A DNA stretch of 38,233 bases from Candidatus Desulfatifera sulfidica (GCA_014381505.1 JACNLK010000054.1:1-38233); one strand, 5' to 3'; shown: positions 8,330-17,103, numbered from the stretch's first letter. Numbers and translations: made by a program. Notes: generated by a model from the letters alone, not told the origin.

Positions 8330-8707
8330 ATGACAGTAGGAAAAACTGCAGTGATTCGAAGCTTAGAAGACGTGGCCGCAAATGTTGTCCCGGCTGGGAC
8401 AGGTACCTCAATTCAGGTCCTGATTGGTGCTGATGTCGCTCCAAACTTTGCCATGCGTTGTTTTACCATTGAGCCTGGTGGCGGCGTTCCCGCTCATACC
8501 AATACGGTGGAGCACGAGCAGTATGTGATATCTGGTCGTGGGAATATCTGCATCGGTGATCAGGAATCCCAGGTCTCAGCTGGCGATGTGGTTTTTATCC
8601 CGGCCGGGGTTCCGCATTGGTACAACTGTGCTGGTGATGAGCCTTTTAAATTCCTCTGCCTGATCCCCAATGAGCAAGACACGATCACCTTTATGGCTGA
8701 GGGCTGA
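8330..8707 (+). CDS. Cupin-domain protein
   Basis: A 125-residue single-domain cupin (double-stranded beta helix). Metal-site candidates are H56 (PAHTNT), H62 with E61 and E63 (VEHEQYV), and H96 in the second motif (PAGVPHW). The motif order GGGVPAH, then SGRGNICIG, then GDVVFIPAGVPH is classical. Small cupins of this kind are sugar-binding, oxygenase-like or regulatory, and the substrate cannot be read from sequence. It sits between the rubrerythrin (6 bases) and the CYTH gene (one-base TGATG overlap), so all three are probably co-translated. Confidence 0.85.
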   Translation: MTVGKTAVIRSLEDVAANVVPAGTGTSIQVLIGADVAPNFAMRCFTIEPGGGVPAHTNTVEHEQYVISGRGNICIGDQESQVSAGDVVFIPAGVPHWYNCAGDEPFKFLCLIPNEQDTITFMAEG

Positions 8708-9180
8708 TGGGTCTAGAGATTGAGCGCCGTTTTCTGGTGGTGGATGAATCGTGGCAGGGCCTGGCCCCGGGACGATTCATCTGCCAGGGCTACCTGAGTG
8801 TTGATCCCGAGCGGGTGGTTCGGATCAGGATTGTAGAAGAGAGCGCCTTTTTGACCATCAAGGGAAAGGGAGACGGGGTTGCCCGACCAGAATTCGAATA
8901 TCCGCTGTCGCTGGATGATGGCCGTGAACTCCTTGCTCTCTGTGGTGGATTGTTGGTGGAAAAGATGCGTTACCGCATCGAATTCGGCGGCTTTGTCTGG
9001 GATCTTGATGTGTTTTCTGGTGCCAATTCAGGTTTGGTTATGGCTGAGATTGAGTTGGAACAGGCCGACCAGGAATTTCCCCGTCCGCCCTGGGTTGGAC
9101 TCGAGGTGACCGCTGATCATTGCTATTGTAATGTCAATCTAGCACTGCACCCCTGGTCGAGTTGGATCGCCAAGGGCTAG
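8707..9180 (+). CDS. CYTH-domain protein, probable inorganic triphosphatase
   Basis: A 157-residue CYTH/triphosphate tunnel protein. The N-terminal signature is EIERRF (residues 4-9), where most members have ExExK; here the basic residue is Arg. The alternating charged strands RIRIVEE, LTIKGKG, EFEYPL, VEKMRYRIEF, WDLDVF and MAEIELE line the expected tunnel. Bacterial members of this short type usually hydrolyse inorganic tripolyphosphate. The start overlaps the cupin stop (TGATG). Fold assignment is strong; the activity is inferred from the family. Confidence 0.85.
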   Translation: MGLEIERRFLVVDESWQGLAPGRFICQGYLSVDPERVVRIRIVEESAFLTIKGKGDGVARPEFEYPLSLDDGRELLALCGGLLVEKMRYRIEFGGFVWDLDVFSGANSGLVMAEIELEQADQEFPRPPWVGLEVTADHCYCNVNLALHPWSSWIAKG

Positions 9181-9222
9181 GGGCAGGTTTTCTCTTGCCG
9201 TTTGTCTGATTTTTTCTTTGTT

Positions 9223-10293
9223 TCAATTGCCCCGGTATGGGTGTTTACCTGAAGGATAGTGAAAGAGCAGGGTAGAGCCCTGTTTGTGAACCCGGAGGCC
9301 ACTGGTGAGGTGGGCCTGGCCGTGGGGCTCCGGGCGCATGGCCAGTTCACGCAGTTGTTCGATCTGGCGGAACTGGGGACGAGCCTGCATCTGCCAGCAA
9401 ACCTTTTCCAGGACCCGGCGCTGGAGGGCTGGAGGGCTGGCCAGGAAGGGCTGGAGGTTCAGAGTGAGTGGTGTGATGGGCCCGGCGATCTCTTCCTCAC
9501 TGGTTGTACTGCAGCCGACCTGCGCTTCATAGGCTGTCTGGGCCATTTGTTCCAGAATATCCTCCTCATCGTTGAGGATTGCCGCGGTCTGGATCAGGGT
9601 CTGATCGATTCCCGGATTGTAATCAGTACGCAGTCTGGGAAGGAGGTCGAGGCGGACACGGTTCCTGAGCAGATTCTGATCAAGATTAGAGCTGTCCTGG
9701 CTCCAGGGAATACCCTCCTCCAGAAGATAGTGAATAAGTTCTTCCTTGCATTCCCCCAGGAGCGGTCGGATGATTCTTCCCTGCCGATAATTCATTCCTG
9801 ACAAACCCTTGCGGCCGCTTCCCCGGAGCAGACGAATAAGAACCTCCTCTGCTTGATCGTTGGCGGTGTGTGCCAGAGCGATAGCTGCTGCCCCCTTTTG
9901 CAGACAGATTTCTTCCAATTGCTGATGCCTGAGTTCACGGGCCGCCGCTTCAAGGGAACATTTTTGCTTTCTACGCAATCCGTTGACATCAACACAGCAG
10001 GTTTGGTGCTCCACTGCCAGTGTGTTGCACAGATTTTTGACCTGTTTAATTTCCTGGGGAGTCTCGTCTGGGCGCAGGCCGTGGTCAATGGTGACCGTCG
10101 TCAGTTGATCGGGGGGATGAACAGCGGCCAGAAGGTGGAGCAGGGCCATGGAGTCGGGGCCGCCGGAGACTCCGATGATCAGATGGTCACTCTGCCTTAA
10201 AAGTTTTTTCTTTTCGAGGATCAGACTGAGGCGGCGGCGGAGAAGTGGACCCATGCGCGACTTTGCCTGCCTGTTGTTGATTTGCTTAACCAT
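9223..10293 (-). CDS. tilS: tRNA(Ile)-lysidine synthetase
   Basis: N-type ATP pyrophosphatase that attaches lysine to C34 of tRNA-Ile(CAU), changing both its charging and its codon reading. The PP-loop SGGPDSMALLHLLA starts at residue 43, and the family blocks DHGLRP, LAHTANDQAEEVLIRLLRGSG and IRPLL follow. At 356 residues it has the N-terminal catalytic domain and a shortened C-terminal part. It is convergent with the CYTH gene and lies just downstream of the pnt terminator, so it needs its own promoter in the short gap at 10294-10320, or read-through. Start at 10293; the Met at residue 14 is an alternative. Confidence 0.93.
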   Translation of the reverse strand: MVKQINNRQAKSRMGPLLRRRLSLILEKKKLLRQSDHLIIGVSGGPDSMALLHLLAAVHPPDQLTTVTIDHGLRPDETPQEIKQVKNLCNTLAVEHQTCCVDVNGLRRKQKCSLEAAARELRHQQLEEICLQKGAAAIALAHTANDQAEEVLIRLLRGSGRKGLSGMNYRQGRIIRPLLGECKEELIHYLLEEGIPWSQDSSNLDQNLLRNRVRLDLLPRLRTDYNPGIDQTLIQTAAILNDEEDILEQMAQTAYEAQVGCSTTSEEEIAGPITPLTLNLQPFLASPPALQRRVLEKVCWQMQARPQFRQIEQLRELAMRPEPHGQAHLTSGLRVHKQGSTLLFHYPSGKHPYRGN

Positions 10294-10318
10294 GGTCCAT
10301 CATAGCCAAATCACCGGC

Positions 10319-10357
10319 AAAAAAAAAGGGTCTTGACGTTTTCCGCCAAGACCCTTT
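10319..10357 (-). terminator. Intrinsic terminator of the pnt operon
   Basis: A perfect 11-bp inverted repeat, AAAGGGTCTTG (10325-10335) with CAAGACCCTTT (10347-10357), follows the pntB stop. On the minus strand it is followed by a run of T (plus-strand A's from 10319). This is a textbook rho-independent terminator for transcription leaving pntB. Confidence 0.92.
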
Positions 10358-10380
10358 GTGTGCTGTTGTGGATTGTCCGG

Positions 10381-11757
10381 TTACTCTTTGAGCGCGTTTA
10401 ACACATTCTGGAGAGAGCTCTTGGCATCGCCGAAGAGCATCATGGTGTTGTCCATGAAGAACAGTTCGTTTTCTATTCCGGCAAAGCCCACGTTCATGGA
10501 GCGTTTCAGGACGATCACGGTGCGTGATTTTTCCACATCAAGGACCGGCATGCCGTAGATTGGACTGCCGGGGTTTGTTTTGGCAGCCGGGTTGACAACA
10601 TCGTTGGCGCCAATGACCAGAACCACATCAGTATTGGAAAAGTCGTCATTAATGTCTTCCATGGCGTAGAGCTGGTCATAGGAGACATCGGCCTCAGCCA
10701 GGAGAACGTTCATGTGTCCAGGCATACGGCCGGCCACCGAGTGGATCGCGTAACGGACATCGAGCCCCTCTTCGCTCAGAAAGTCTCCAATTTCGCGGGT
10801 GACATGCTGGGCCTGGGCTGCGGCCATGCCGTAACCAGGTACAATGATCAGGCTGCTGGCGTTTTCAAGAACCATGGCCACCTCATCCACCTCAAAGCCT
10901 TTCATGGTTCCGGTCGGTCCTTCCCCGGCAACCGTGGATTCATCGACCTTGCCAAAGGCACCAAACAGGACATTGGCCAGTGAACGGTTCATCGCATCGC
11001 ACATGATTTTGGTGAGAAACAGGCCTGAGGCTCCGACCAGAGAGCCAACAATGATCAGGGCGTTGTTGTTCAGTGCAAAACCAGTCATGGAGACGGCAAC
11101 ACCCGAGTAGGAGTTCAGCAGTGAAACAATGACCGGCATGTCGGCCCCGCCAATGGGGATAACTGCCAGTACACCGAGCGCCAGGGCGAGGATGATGATG
11201 GCAAAGAAGGCGAATGCATTGTCCGGGTTCTGGAAAACCATCCAGGACAGAAGGACGGTGAGTGTCAGAATGGCTGCGTTGACCACCTGCTGCCCGGGGT
11301 AGGTAATGGGTCGGGTGGAGACAATTCCCTGAAGCTTGCCAAAGGCAATGAGTGACCCGGTGAAAGTCAGGCCGCCGATGATGATTGAAAGAAGCAGCGT
11401 GAGAAGGGTGAAGGATTCAAATCCACTGGTGGTTCCCTGAAACTCGGACAGGGCAACCAGTGCCGAGGCGGCGCCACCGCAACCGTTGAACAGAGCTACC
11501 ATTTCGGGCATGGAGGTCATTTCAACTTTAATTGCGGCATATCCACCGATGGCAGCGCCAATAGCGATAGCAATAATGATCAGGGTGAATCCACTGATCT
11601 CGGGGCTTGCCAGGGTCGCGGCAATGGCAACTCCCATTCCGCTCATGGAAAGCTTGTTGCCGAGCTTGGCCGTGGCCGGTGAACTTAGGTTTTTGATGCC
11701 GAGCATAAAGAGGCTGGCAGAGATGAGATAGATCAGATTGATAATGTGGATAGACAT
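10381..11757 (-). CDS. pntB: NAD(P) transhydrogenase, beta subunit
   Basis: Membrane and NADP(H)-binding subunit of the proton-translocating transhydrogenase, which moves hydride between NADH and NADP+ using proton flow across the inner membrane. The 458-residue protein has about nine hydrophobic segments over residues 1-270. A cytoplasmic domain III follows, with the NADP site IVPGYGMAAAQAQ near 310 and GANDVVNPAA and DVEKSRTVIVLKRSM near the end. It is third in the order pntAA-pntAB-pntB, 82 bases after pntAB and ending 24 bases before the terminator. Confidence 0.96.
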   Translation of the reverse strand: MSIHIINLIYLISASLFMLGIKNLSSPATAKLGNKLSMSGMGVAIAATLASPEISGFTLIIIAIAIGAAIGGYAAIKVEMTSMPEMVALFNGCGGAASALVALSEFQGTTSGFESFTLLTLLLSIIIGGLTFTGSLIAFGKLQGIVSTRPITYPGQQVVNAAILTLTVLLSWMVFQNPDNAFAFFAIIILALALGVLAVIPIGGADMPVIVSLLNSYSGVAVSMTGFALNNNALIIVGSLVGASGLFLTKIMCDAMNRSLANVLFGAFGKVDESTVAGEGPTGTMKGFEVDEVAMVLENASSLIIVPGYGMAAAQAQHVTREIGDFLSEEGLDVRYAIHSVAGRMPGHMNVLLAEADVSYDQLYAMEDINDDFSNTDVVLVIGANDVVNPAAKTNPGSPIYGMPVLDVEKSRTVIVLKRSMNVGFAGIENELFFMDNTMMLFGDAKSSLQNVLNALKE

Positions 11758-11839
11758 GGTTCAGCTCACTTGTGCATATGGGAACGGTTCATGCCGGTGC
11801 AGTCAGCAGCGGCTGTGAAAAAAGATTTATTGGAACTCC

Positions 11840-12145
11840 TTATTCTTTTTTCTTCCGTGTCTTCTTTTTGAACATCTGCAGCATTCGGTCTGTGACCATG
11901 TATCCGCCGACCACATTGATACTTGCAAAGATGACCGCCAGAAAGCCGATGATTGAAACGGAGTTCAGACTCTCCGGTCGACCAGTGGCCAGCAGGGCAC
12001 CAAGGATGGCGATGCCGGAGATGGCATTTGAGGCTGACATCAGCGGGGTGTGCAGGGTTTGAGGAACCCTTGAGATCAGTTCGGCTCCGGCAAAGCAGGC
12101 CAGGACAAAGATGGTGAGTCCGACGATAATTGTTCCGGTATCCAT
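11840..12145 (-). CDS. pntAB: NAD(P) transhydrogenase, alpha-2 (membrane) subunit
   Basis: A 101-residue membrane protein corresponding to the C-terminal part of E. coli PntA, here a separate gene. It has three hydrophobic segments, the conserved VPQTLHTPLMSASNAISGI block at about residues 27-45, and a basic tail (FKKKTRKKKE). The start at 12145 is preceded by AAGGAG, a strong ribosome-binding site. Three-subunit transhydrogenases of this layout are known from Rhodospirillum and several anaerobes. It lies 12 bases after pntAA. Confidence 0.95.
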   Translation of the reverse strand: MDTGTIIVGLTIFVLACFAGAELISRVPQTLHTPLMSASNAISGIAILGALLATGRPESLNSVSIIGFLAVIFASINVVGGYMVTDRMLQMFKKKTRKKKE

Positions 12146-12157
12146 TGTTGTATCTCC

Positions 12158-13288
12158 TTAAGCGTCCATGAGTTTTTTGGTCAGCTCGTGGACCACGGCC
12201 CCGTCTCGGGTGACCAGTGAACCGCTGGTTATTTCGTCATCCATATCCATCTTGAACCCGTTTTCGTCACAGAGATGGAAAAGGAATTTCTCAACGTTTT
12301 TCGAAAACATCTGGCTGGCATGGAAGGACATGGTTGAGGGCAGATTGGAATGTCCAATAATTGTTACTCCGTTTACAATGATCGTTTCACCGGGTTGTGT
12401 CAGGGCGCAGTTACCGCCCATCTCAGCGGCGATATCGACGATGATCGATCCCGGCTTCATGCTCTTGACCTGTTCTTCACTGATGAGAATTGGTGCCTTT
12501 CGTCCCGGGATCAATGCGGTGGGAATGACCACATCGGATTTGGCGATGTGCTTGGATATTAATTCACCCTGCTTTTTCTTGTATTCGTCCGACATCTCTT
12601 TGGCGTAACCACCACTGCCTGAGCCGTCTTCCTGAATTGGTACCTCAATAAATTTGGCACCCACAGAGTGAACCTGTTCTTTGACTTCAGGTCGGACATC
12701 AAAGGCCTCGACAACACCACCGAGTCGTTTAGCTGTGGAGCAGGCCATGAGTCCGGCCACGCCGGCCCCAAGGACCAGGACCTTGGCAGGGGCAACGGTG
12801 CCGGCAGCTGTCATAAGCATTGGAAAAAACTTGTTGATGGTGTCAGCGGCCATGAGAACCGATTTGTAACCGGCGATGGTGCTCATGGAACTGAGGACGT
12901 CCATGGCCTGGGCGAGAGAGGTACGGGGAATCACGTCAAGACCGAAGGATGTGATCTTTTTCTCGCTGAGAAGTTTGACCAGGTCGTGGCGCATAACTGA
13001 TTGCAGAACTGCTATCAGCGTCGAGCCGTCCTTGAGCATGGCAGCCTCATCCAAAGTCGGGGGCCGGACCTTGACCACACAGTCGGCCTGGTTCATAAGT
13101 TCCTGGGCCGTGGCGAGAATGGTCGCGCCTTTATCTTGATAGTCCTGGTCGCTGTGTCCTGCGGCAAGCCCTGCGCCCGATTCGATCAGGACATCAAAGC
13201 CATTTTTGTTGAGCCTCTTAATGGAGTCAGGAATGACAGCGACCCGGTTCTCTCCTTCTTCGATTTCTTTCAGAACGGCGAGTTTCAT
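12158..13288 (-). CDS. pntAA: NAD(P) transhydrogenase, alpha-1 (NAD-binding) subunit
   Basis: Soluble NAD(H)-binding domain I of the transhydrogenase, 376 residues. The family N-terminus MKLAVLKEIEEGENRVA fixes the start at 13288. The reading frame stays open for 36 codons upstream (to 13396), but that part has no family match and coincides with a folded leader. The dinucleotide fold VLVLGAGVAGLMA lies near residue 172 and the RPEVKEQVHSVGA loop follows it. It is first gene of pntAA-pntAB-pntB, with a candidate promoter and structured leader upstream. Confidence 0.95.
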   Translation of the reverse strand: MKLAVLKEIEEGENRVAVIPDSIKRLNKNGFDVLIESGAGLAAGHSDQDYQDKGATILATAQELMNQADCVVKVRPPTLDEAAMLKDGSTLIAVLQSVMRHDLVKLLSEKKITSFGLDVIPRTSLAQAMDVLSSMSTIAGYKSVLMAADTINKFFPMLMTAAGTVAPAKVLVLGAGVAGLMACSTAKRLGGVVEAFDVRPEVKEQVHSVGAKFIEVPIQEDGSGSGGYAKEMSDEYKKKQGELISKHIAKSDVVIPTALIPGRKAPILISEEQVKSMKPGSIIVDIAAEMGGNCALTQPGETIIVNGVTIIGHSNLPSTMSFHASQMFSKNVEKFLFHLCDENGFKMDMDDEITSGSLVTRDGAVVHELTKKLMDA

Positions 13289-13327
13289 GGTATGGGCCTC
13301 ATGTGTGCTGGGTGAAACAGATGGGGT

Positions 13328-13391
13328 GCAATCCTGTGCAGCGCCCGGAAAGCCGGATTGTGAGTCCGGTGGGGCGACGAGGTTGGATTGC
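13328..13391 (-). ncRNA. Candidate structured leader of the pnt operon
   Basis: In the 5' leader of pntAA, three nested perfect helices form one long hairpin: GCAATCC/GGATTGC (plus-strand 13328-13334 with 13385-13391), CGCCC/GGGCG (13342-13346 with 13372-13376), and CCGGA/TCCGG (13353-13357 with 13365-13369) around a seven-base loop. The predicted transcript start (near 13407) would place this fold at the very 5' end of the mRNA. I do not recognise a known riboswitch class. A regulatory function is inference. Confidence 0.5.
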
Positions 13392-13413
13392 CTCATGATT
13401 GAATACGCAATTT

Positions 13414-13442
13414 AACTTACGGCAAATAAAAAAGTTGGTCAA
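13414..13442 (-). promoter_or_regulatory. Candidate promoter of the pnt operon
   Basis: On the minus strand TTGACC (plus-strand 13437-13442) is followed after exactly 17 bases by TAAGTT (13414-13419). The -35 is near consensus and the -10 is weak. It lies between the histidine kinase stop and pntAA and would give a leader of about 120 bases. Confidence 0.45.
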
Positions 13443-13535
13443 GCGTTCAGTCTTTGTTTTTGAGAAAAAAACAGGGCCAAAATCCATGACTTGCGACGCG
13501 GGGAGGGCAAGAAACTGTACCTCTTCTTGTATGTG

Positions 13536-15434
13536 TTATCCGGAGTGGGTTGTACTGGTCGTATGGGGTGAGGAAGCGTTTTTTGAAGTGCTGGGAAGAG
13601 TGACCCGAAAGCTTGTTCCTTCCCCGGGCTGAGATTGCACAGCAATAGAGCCGTTAAGATTTGTGACCGCTTTGTGGACGATGGCCAGTCCGATTCCGGT
13701 TCCTTTGTATCGCGGGTCAGGGTTGATGCGTTCAAAGATATTGAAGATTTTCTGATGGAACTGTTCCGGGATGCCGATTCCATTGTCATGAATAATAAAA
13801 GTGATCTGGCCTGGGCTGGGTGCCTGCCAGCTGATGTCGACCTCCCTGGGTGAGGATTCATTGAAGGTGATCGCGTTTTCCAGCAGGTTTTGAAAGATCT
13901 GCTGGAGCAGGAGGGGGTCGGAGCTCATTTCCGGCCATTGCCCGGGAAGGTTTATCTTGAGATTATTCTGGTCATTGAAAGAACTGATGATCCTCTGGAG
14001 GAGCAGAGACAGGTCAATGGCGGTTGAATCAATATTATTCCGCTTGATCTTGGCATAGAGCAGCAGGTCATGAACCAGCTGTGAGGATTCTTGGGAGGCG
14101 GAGAGAAGTTGGTCAAGATAGAGCTGCTGTTCCTTGCTGACCACGTTTTCCAGATCTTCCTTCAGGAAACGACAGTAATTGCCAATGGCCCGTAGCGGGG
14201 CCTTGAGATCATGGGCAACCACGTAGTTGAACTCGGTCAGCTCCTGGTTCACTTGGCGAAGTTCCAGGTCGACCAATTTTCTCTCGGTGATATCGGCGGC
14301 CAGGCCGGTGGTCAATACGGAGCCGTCCTGTTGTCTGTTGTGTGAAAACTTGTCATTAATCCAGTGAATTGATCCGTTCGGCTGGATGATTCGGTATTCA
14401 ATTTCTCCTGCTTTCTGAATGTGCTTCGGGAAGAGGGTTTGTCGCACCCGATCGCGATCGTCCGGGTGGATTGTTGAAAAAAAGAGATCGTGATTCTGGT
14501 AAAGTTCTTCTGGGTCACGGCCCCAGATGGTGGCAGAGGCCGGGCTGACATAGAGCAAGGTGTTGTTTGTGGAGCTGTGCATCCAGAAAACTGCGTCTAT
14601 GGTGTCGGCCAGCTGTTGAAAGCGCTGTTCACTCCGGGCCAGAATTTTGTGCTGTTCGTCTAATTCACGGAAGAGGGTTTTGGTTGGTTGTTTGAGGCTG
14701 GTTTCCACCAGGGCCACATATACGAGGTAGAATGAGATAAGTTTGAAGAAATGGCCGGTGAGGTTGGAGAGTCCGTAGACACTGACATAAAAGGTGAAAG
14801 AGAGTTCGGCCAGCATGGTTGTGATGATAGCTGCGCTCAGGAGCCTGAGGACTTTGGGGTGAAAGGCATCACGTTGCCGCTGCAGGCCGAACAGTGCTAT
14901 CCCCAGGATGAGGATGGTCAGGTATTCGCTGTTCTTCTTAAACGGTGTCAGTCCGCTTCCCTCTATGAAACAGTCGGGGAAGATGGGCCAGACAAAGATG
15001 GTGGCCAGGAGCAAGGCCGAGAGCAGTGTGTAGGCACCAAAAACCATCCCGGGGTGAATCCGGCGGCTGATAAGAGTGGTGACGGCCAGCAGGGAGACGC
15101 TTTCAAGCAATCTGCCCGCAATCCACAGTTGGGTGGGAAGGTTGGCCCCGCTGTCGGGAAAAACACCTAATCCCTTATAAGCTAAGGTGTGCAGGGTATC
15201 TATGCCGCCTATAAAAAGATAGGCAATGCCAAGAAAGACGAGGAACGAATTGGTGGCCAAATGCCGTGTGTTCCAGGCGATGATAAAGATGCAGCCGGTA
15301 ACGGTGATGGAAAAAATCTCAACCAGACTGTGAAAGAGAAGGAAGTTGGCCCGGGAGGTGAGAATGAGGCCACCGAAGATGAGAGCAAAGATCAACCCGC
15401 GTTGTGCGCCTGTGCTTTTGTGTCCGGGGTTCAT
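13536..15434 (-). CDS. Membrane sensor histidine kinase (MASE3-PAS-HisKA-HATPase)
   Basis: A 632-residue sensor kinase. Residues 1-250 carry seven or eight hydrophobic segments with the MASE3 signature GGIDTLHTLAYKGLGVFP (77-94). A PAS domain with its C-terminal cap covers about 265-385 (ending in AADITERK). The HisKA dimer helix has the phosphoacceptor His408 (VVAHDLKAPLRAI), and the ATPase has NLLENAITFNE, DNGIGIP and GTGIGLAIV. There is no receiver domain and no response regulator gene nearby, so the partner is unknown. Its ATG overlaps the mpl stop (ATGA), so it is translated with a peptidoglycan-recycling enzyme. The signal is unknown. Confidence 0.92.
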   Translation of the reverse strand: MNPGHKSTGAQRGLIFALIFGGLILTSRANFLLFHSLVEIFSITVTGCIFIIAWNTRHLATNSFLVFLGIAYLFIGGIDTLHTLAYKGLGVFPDSGANLPTQLWIAGRLLESVSLLAVTTLISRRIHPGMVFGAYTLLSALLLATIFVWPIFPDCFIEGSGLTPFKKNSEYLTILILGIALFGLQRQRDAFHPKVLRLLSAAIITTMLAELSFTFYVSVYGLSNLTGHFFKLISFYLVYVALVETSLKQPTKTLFRELDEQHKILARSEQRFQQLADTIDAVFWMHSSTNNTLLYVSPASATIWGRDPEELYQNHDLFFSTIHPDDRDRVRQTLFPKHIQKAGEIEYRIIQPNGSIHWINDKFSHNRQQDGSVLTTGLAADITERKLVDLELRQVNQELTEFNYVVAHDLKAPLRAIGNYCRFLKEDLENVVSKEQQLYLDQLLSASQESSQLVHDLLLYAKIKRNNIDSTAIDLSLLLQRIISSFNDQNNLKINLPGQWPEMSSDPLLLQQIFQNLLENAITFNESSPREVDISWQAPSPGQITFIIHDNGIGIPEQFHQKIFNIFERINPDPRYKGTGIGLAIVHKAVTNLNGSIAVQSQPGEGTSFRVTLPSTSKNASSPHTTSTTHSG

Positions 15435-16900
15435 GACAGCTCTCGTCGTTCCAGTTGGCTGAGAAGACGGGTGTGAATGTTGTCAAAGCCACCATTGGAG
15501 AAGATGGCCGCGACATCTCCGGGTTTGAGGCATTGATCGAGTTCGGCCAGGATGGCATTGGTGTCGGGGAAAGAGGTGGCATCGATGCCGCGTTTTCTGA
15601 GGTCACTGCTCAGTTGAGCTGAGGAGAATTGTTCTTCAGGGGCGATGTTGTCCAGGGGAAGAGGCTCGCGGATCAGGGCCATGTCTGCGGCGTCAAAGGC
15701 GTTTACGTAGTCCTGCTGGAAAATGGATCTGCGCGAGGAGTTGGTGCGCGGTTCAAAAATACAGATCAGGCGGTTACCCGGATAGGCTGCTCGGAGGGCG
15801 GAGAGTGTCTCGCGGACAGCGGTGGGGTGGTGGGCAAAATCGTCGATGACCGTGACTCCAGCAGCTTTTCCTCGTACCTCCTGGCGACGTTTGACACCTG
15901 AAAAGTTGCTGAGGCCAGTGTTGATCTCGGCTTGGCTGAGTCCGAGATGGTGAAGGGCTGCGGTCACAGCCAGGGCATTAAGACAGTTGTGGCGGCCGGG
16001 GAGGGCAACTTGCATCCGGTCCCATTCAAGGGCCTTTTCCCCGTTGTTTTCTTCCCGGTGATGGATGGAAAAGCGACTGTACTGCTCATGAATCGAGAGG
16101 TCACTGAGGCGCCAGTGCATGTCCGTGCCAAGGCCGTAGCCCTGGATCTCGCAAGGTGCTTCACTGACCACTTCTGCCACATTGGCATCGTCGAGGTGGG
16201 CGATGATCAGACCATCCTTGGGCATGAGTGCCACGAACTTGCGGAACGAGTCTTTAATGGCTTCCAGATCAGCAAAGATATCGGCGTGGTCAAATTCAAG
16301 GGAGGTGATAATGGCGACCTGCGGCTGGTAATGGAGAAACTTTGATCCCTTGTCAAAAAAGGCGGTGTCGTACTCGTCGCCCTCGACCACGAAGTCCGGG
16401 CCTTCTCCAATGTGAAAATTAGCCCCAAACTCCTGGACAATACCGCCAATCAGGCAGGATGGATCTTTCTTGGCCCCATAGAGGCAGGAGGCCAGCAGGG
16501 AGGAAGTGGTGGTCTTGCCATGGGTTCCGGCTACCACCAGAGACCTGCGTTTGTTGAGAAAGAAATGGCCAAGGGCCTGAGGCATGGATAAATAGGGCAG
16601 GCCCAGTCTGGCCAGGGCCTGGGCCTCAGGATTACTTTGTCTGATCACGTTGCCGACGATGACCAGGTCAGGCTGTGGTTCAAGATTGATCTCGCTGTAC
16701 CCATTCATTACCGGGATGTTCTGGGCGGCCAGGAAGTCGGACATGGGCGGGTAGACCTGCAGGTCAGACCCGCTGATTTGGTAACCGCTCTGTTTGAGCA
16801 TGCCGGCCATGGCTGCCATGCCGGTGCCGCCAATGCCCATGATGTGAATATGATGGATGCGGCGCGGTGCCTGGTTCATGGCTGGGTCGAGAGCGTTCAT
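15431..16900 (-). CDS. mpl: UDP-N-acetylmuramate:L-Ala-gamma-D-Glu-meso-DAP ligase
   Basis: Mur-ligase family enzyme that joins recycled murein tripeptide directly to UDP-MurNAc. The 489-residue protein has a MurC-like N-terminal nucleotide loop (GIGGTGMAAMAG, residues 22-33), the ATP loop GTHGKTTT (125-132), the central-domain block LEFDHADIF, and DDFAHHPTAVRETL in the C-terminal domain. MurC is the nearest relative, but the MGIGGTGM start and SGSDLQVYPPMS block favour Mpl. It overlaps the upstream 59-aa gene and the downstream kinase by four bases each. Confidence 0.9.
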   Translation of the reverse strand: MNALDPAMNQAPRRIHHIHIMGIGGTGMAAMAGMLKQSGYQISGSDLQVYPPMSDFLAAQNIPVMNGYSEINLEPQPDLVIVGNVIRQSNPEAQALARLGLPYLSMPQALGHFFLNKRRSLVVAGTHGKTTTSSLLASCLYGAKKDPSCLIGGIVQEFGANFHIGEGPDFVVEGDEYDTAFFDKGSKFLHYQPQVAIITSLEFDHADIFADLEAIKDSFRKFVALMPKDGLIIAHLDDANVAEVVSEAPCEIQGYGLGTDMHWRLSDLSIHEQYSRFSIHHREENNGEKALEWDRMQVALPGRHNCLNALAVTAALHHLGLSQAEINTGLSNFSGVKRRQEVRGKAAGVTVIDDFAHHPTAVRETLSALRAAYPGNRLICIFEPRTNSSRRSIFQQDYVNAFDAADMALIREPLPLDNIAPEEQFSSAQLSSDLRKRGIDATSFPDTNAILAELDQCLKPGDVAAIFSNGGFDNIHTRLLSQLERRELS

Positions 16901-17076
16901 CTTTTTAGAATGGTTTCTTTGATGGTGTTGTGGATTTGTGGAAAGGTTTCGTTAAAGGTGGTTGGAGTTATCCGGCCCACTTCAATGAACTTGATTGCGA
17001 TCTCCTTGCTGATCTTGAGCAGGGTCTCGTCGCTGATGGTTGGAGTCTGACTTGACTGTGTTTCATGTTTGCTCAT
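16897..17076 (-). CDS. Small conserved-looking protein, unknown function
   Basis: A 59-residue protein with a polar, Ser/Thr-rich N-terminus followed by two amphipathic segments (ETLLKISKEIAIKFIEVGRI and FNETFPQIHNTIKETI). No metal site or membrane segment is visible. The open frame reaches 17211, but the Met at 17076 starts the compact part. The stop overlaps the mpl start (ATGA), so it is probably coupled to mpl. I do not recognise the family with certainty. Confidence 0.6.
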   Translation of the reverse strand: MSKHETQSSQTPTISDETLLKISKEIAIKFIEVGRITPTTFNETFPQIHNTIKETILKR

Positions 17077-17103
17077 AGTGGGCGCCGTTTGCAGGTGAAG
17101 GTT

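Noticed and set aside
13328-13391. A tRNA-His-like anticodon arm or cobalamin-riboswitch-like bases on the plus strand
   Set aside because: The CCGGA-TTGTGAG-TCCGG arm resembles tRNA-His, but there is no proper D arm, T arm or CCA. The GGTGCAATCC segment lacks a B12 box, and no plus-strand gene follows.
13289-13396. A 36-residue N-terminal extension of pntAA
   Set aside because: The family N-terminus starts at 13288, the extension has no family match, and it lies in a folded leader.
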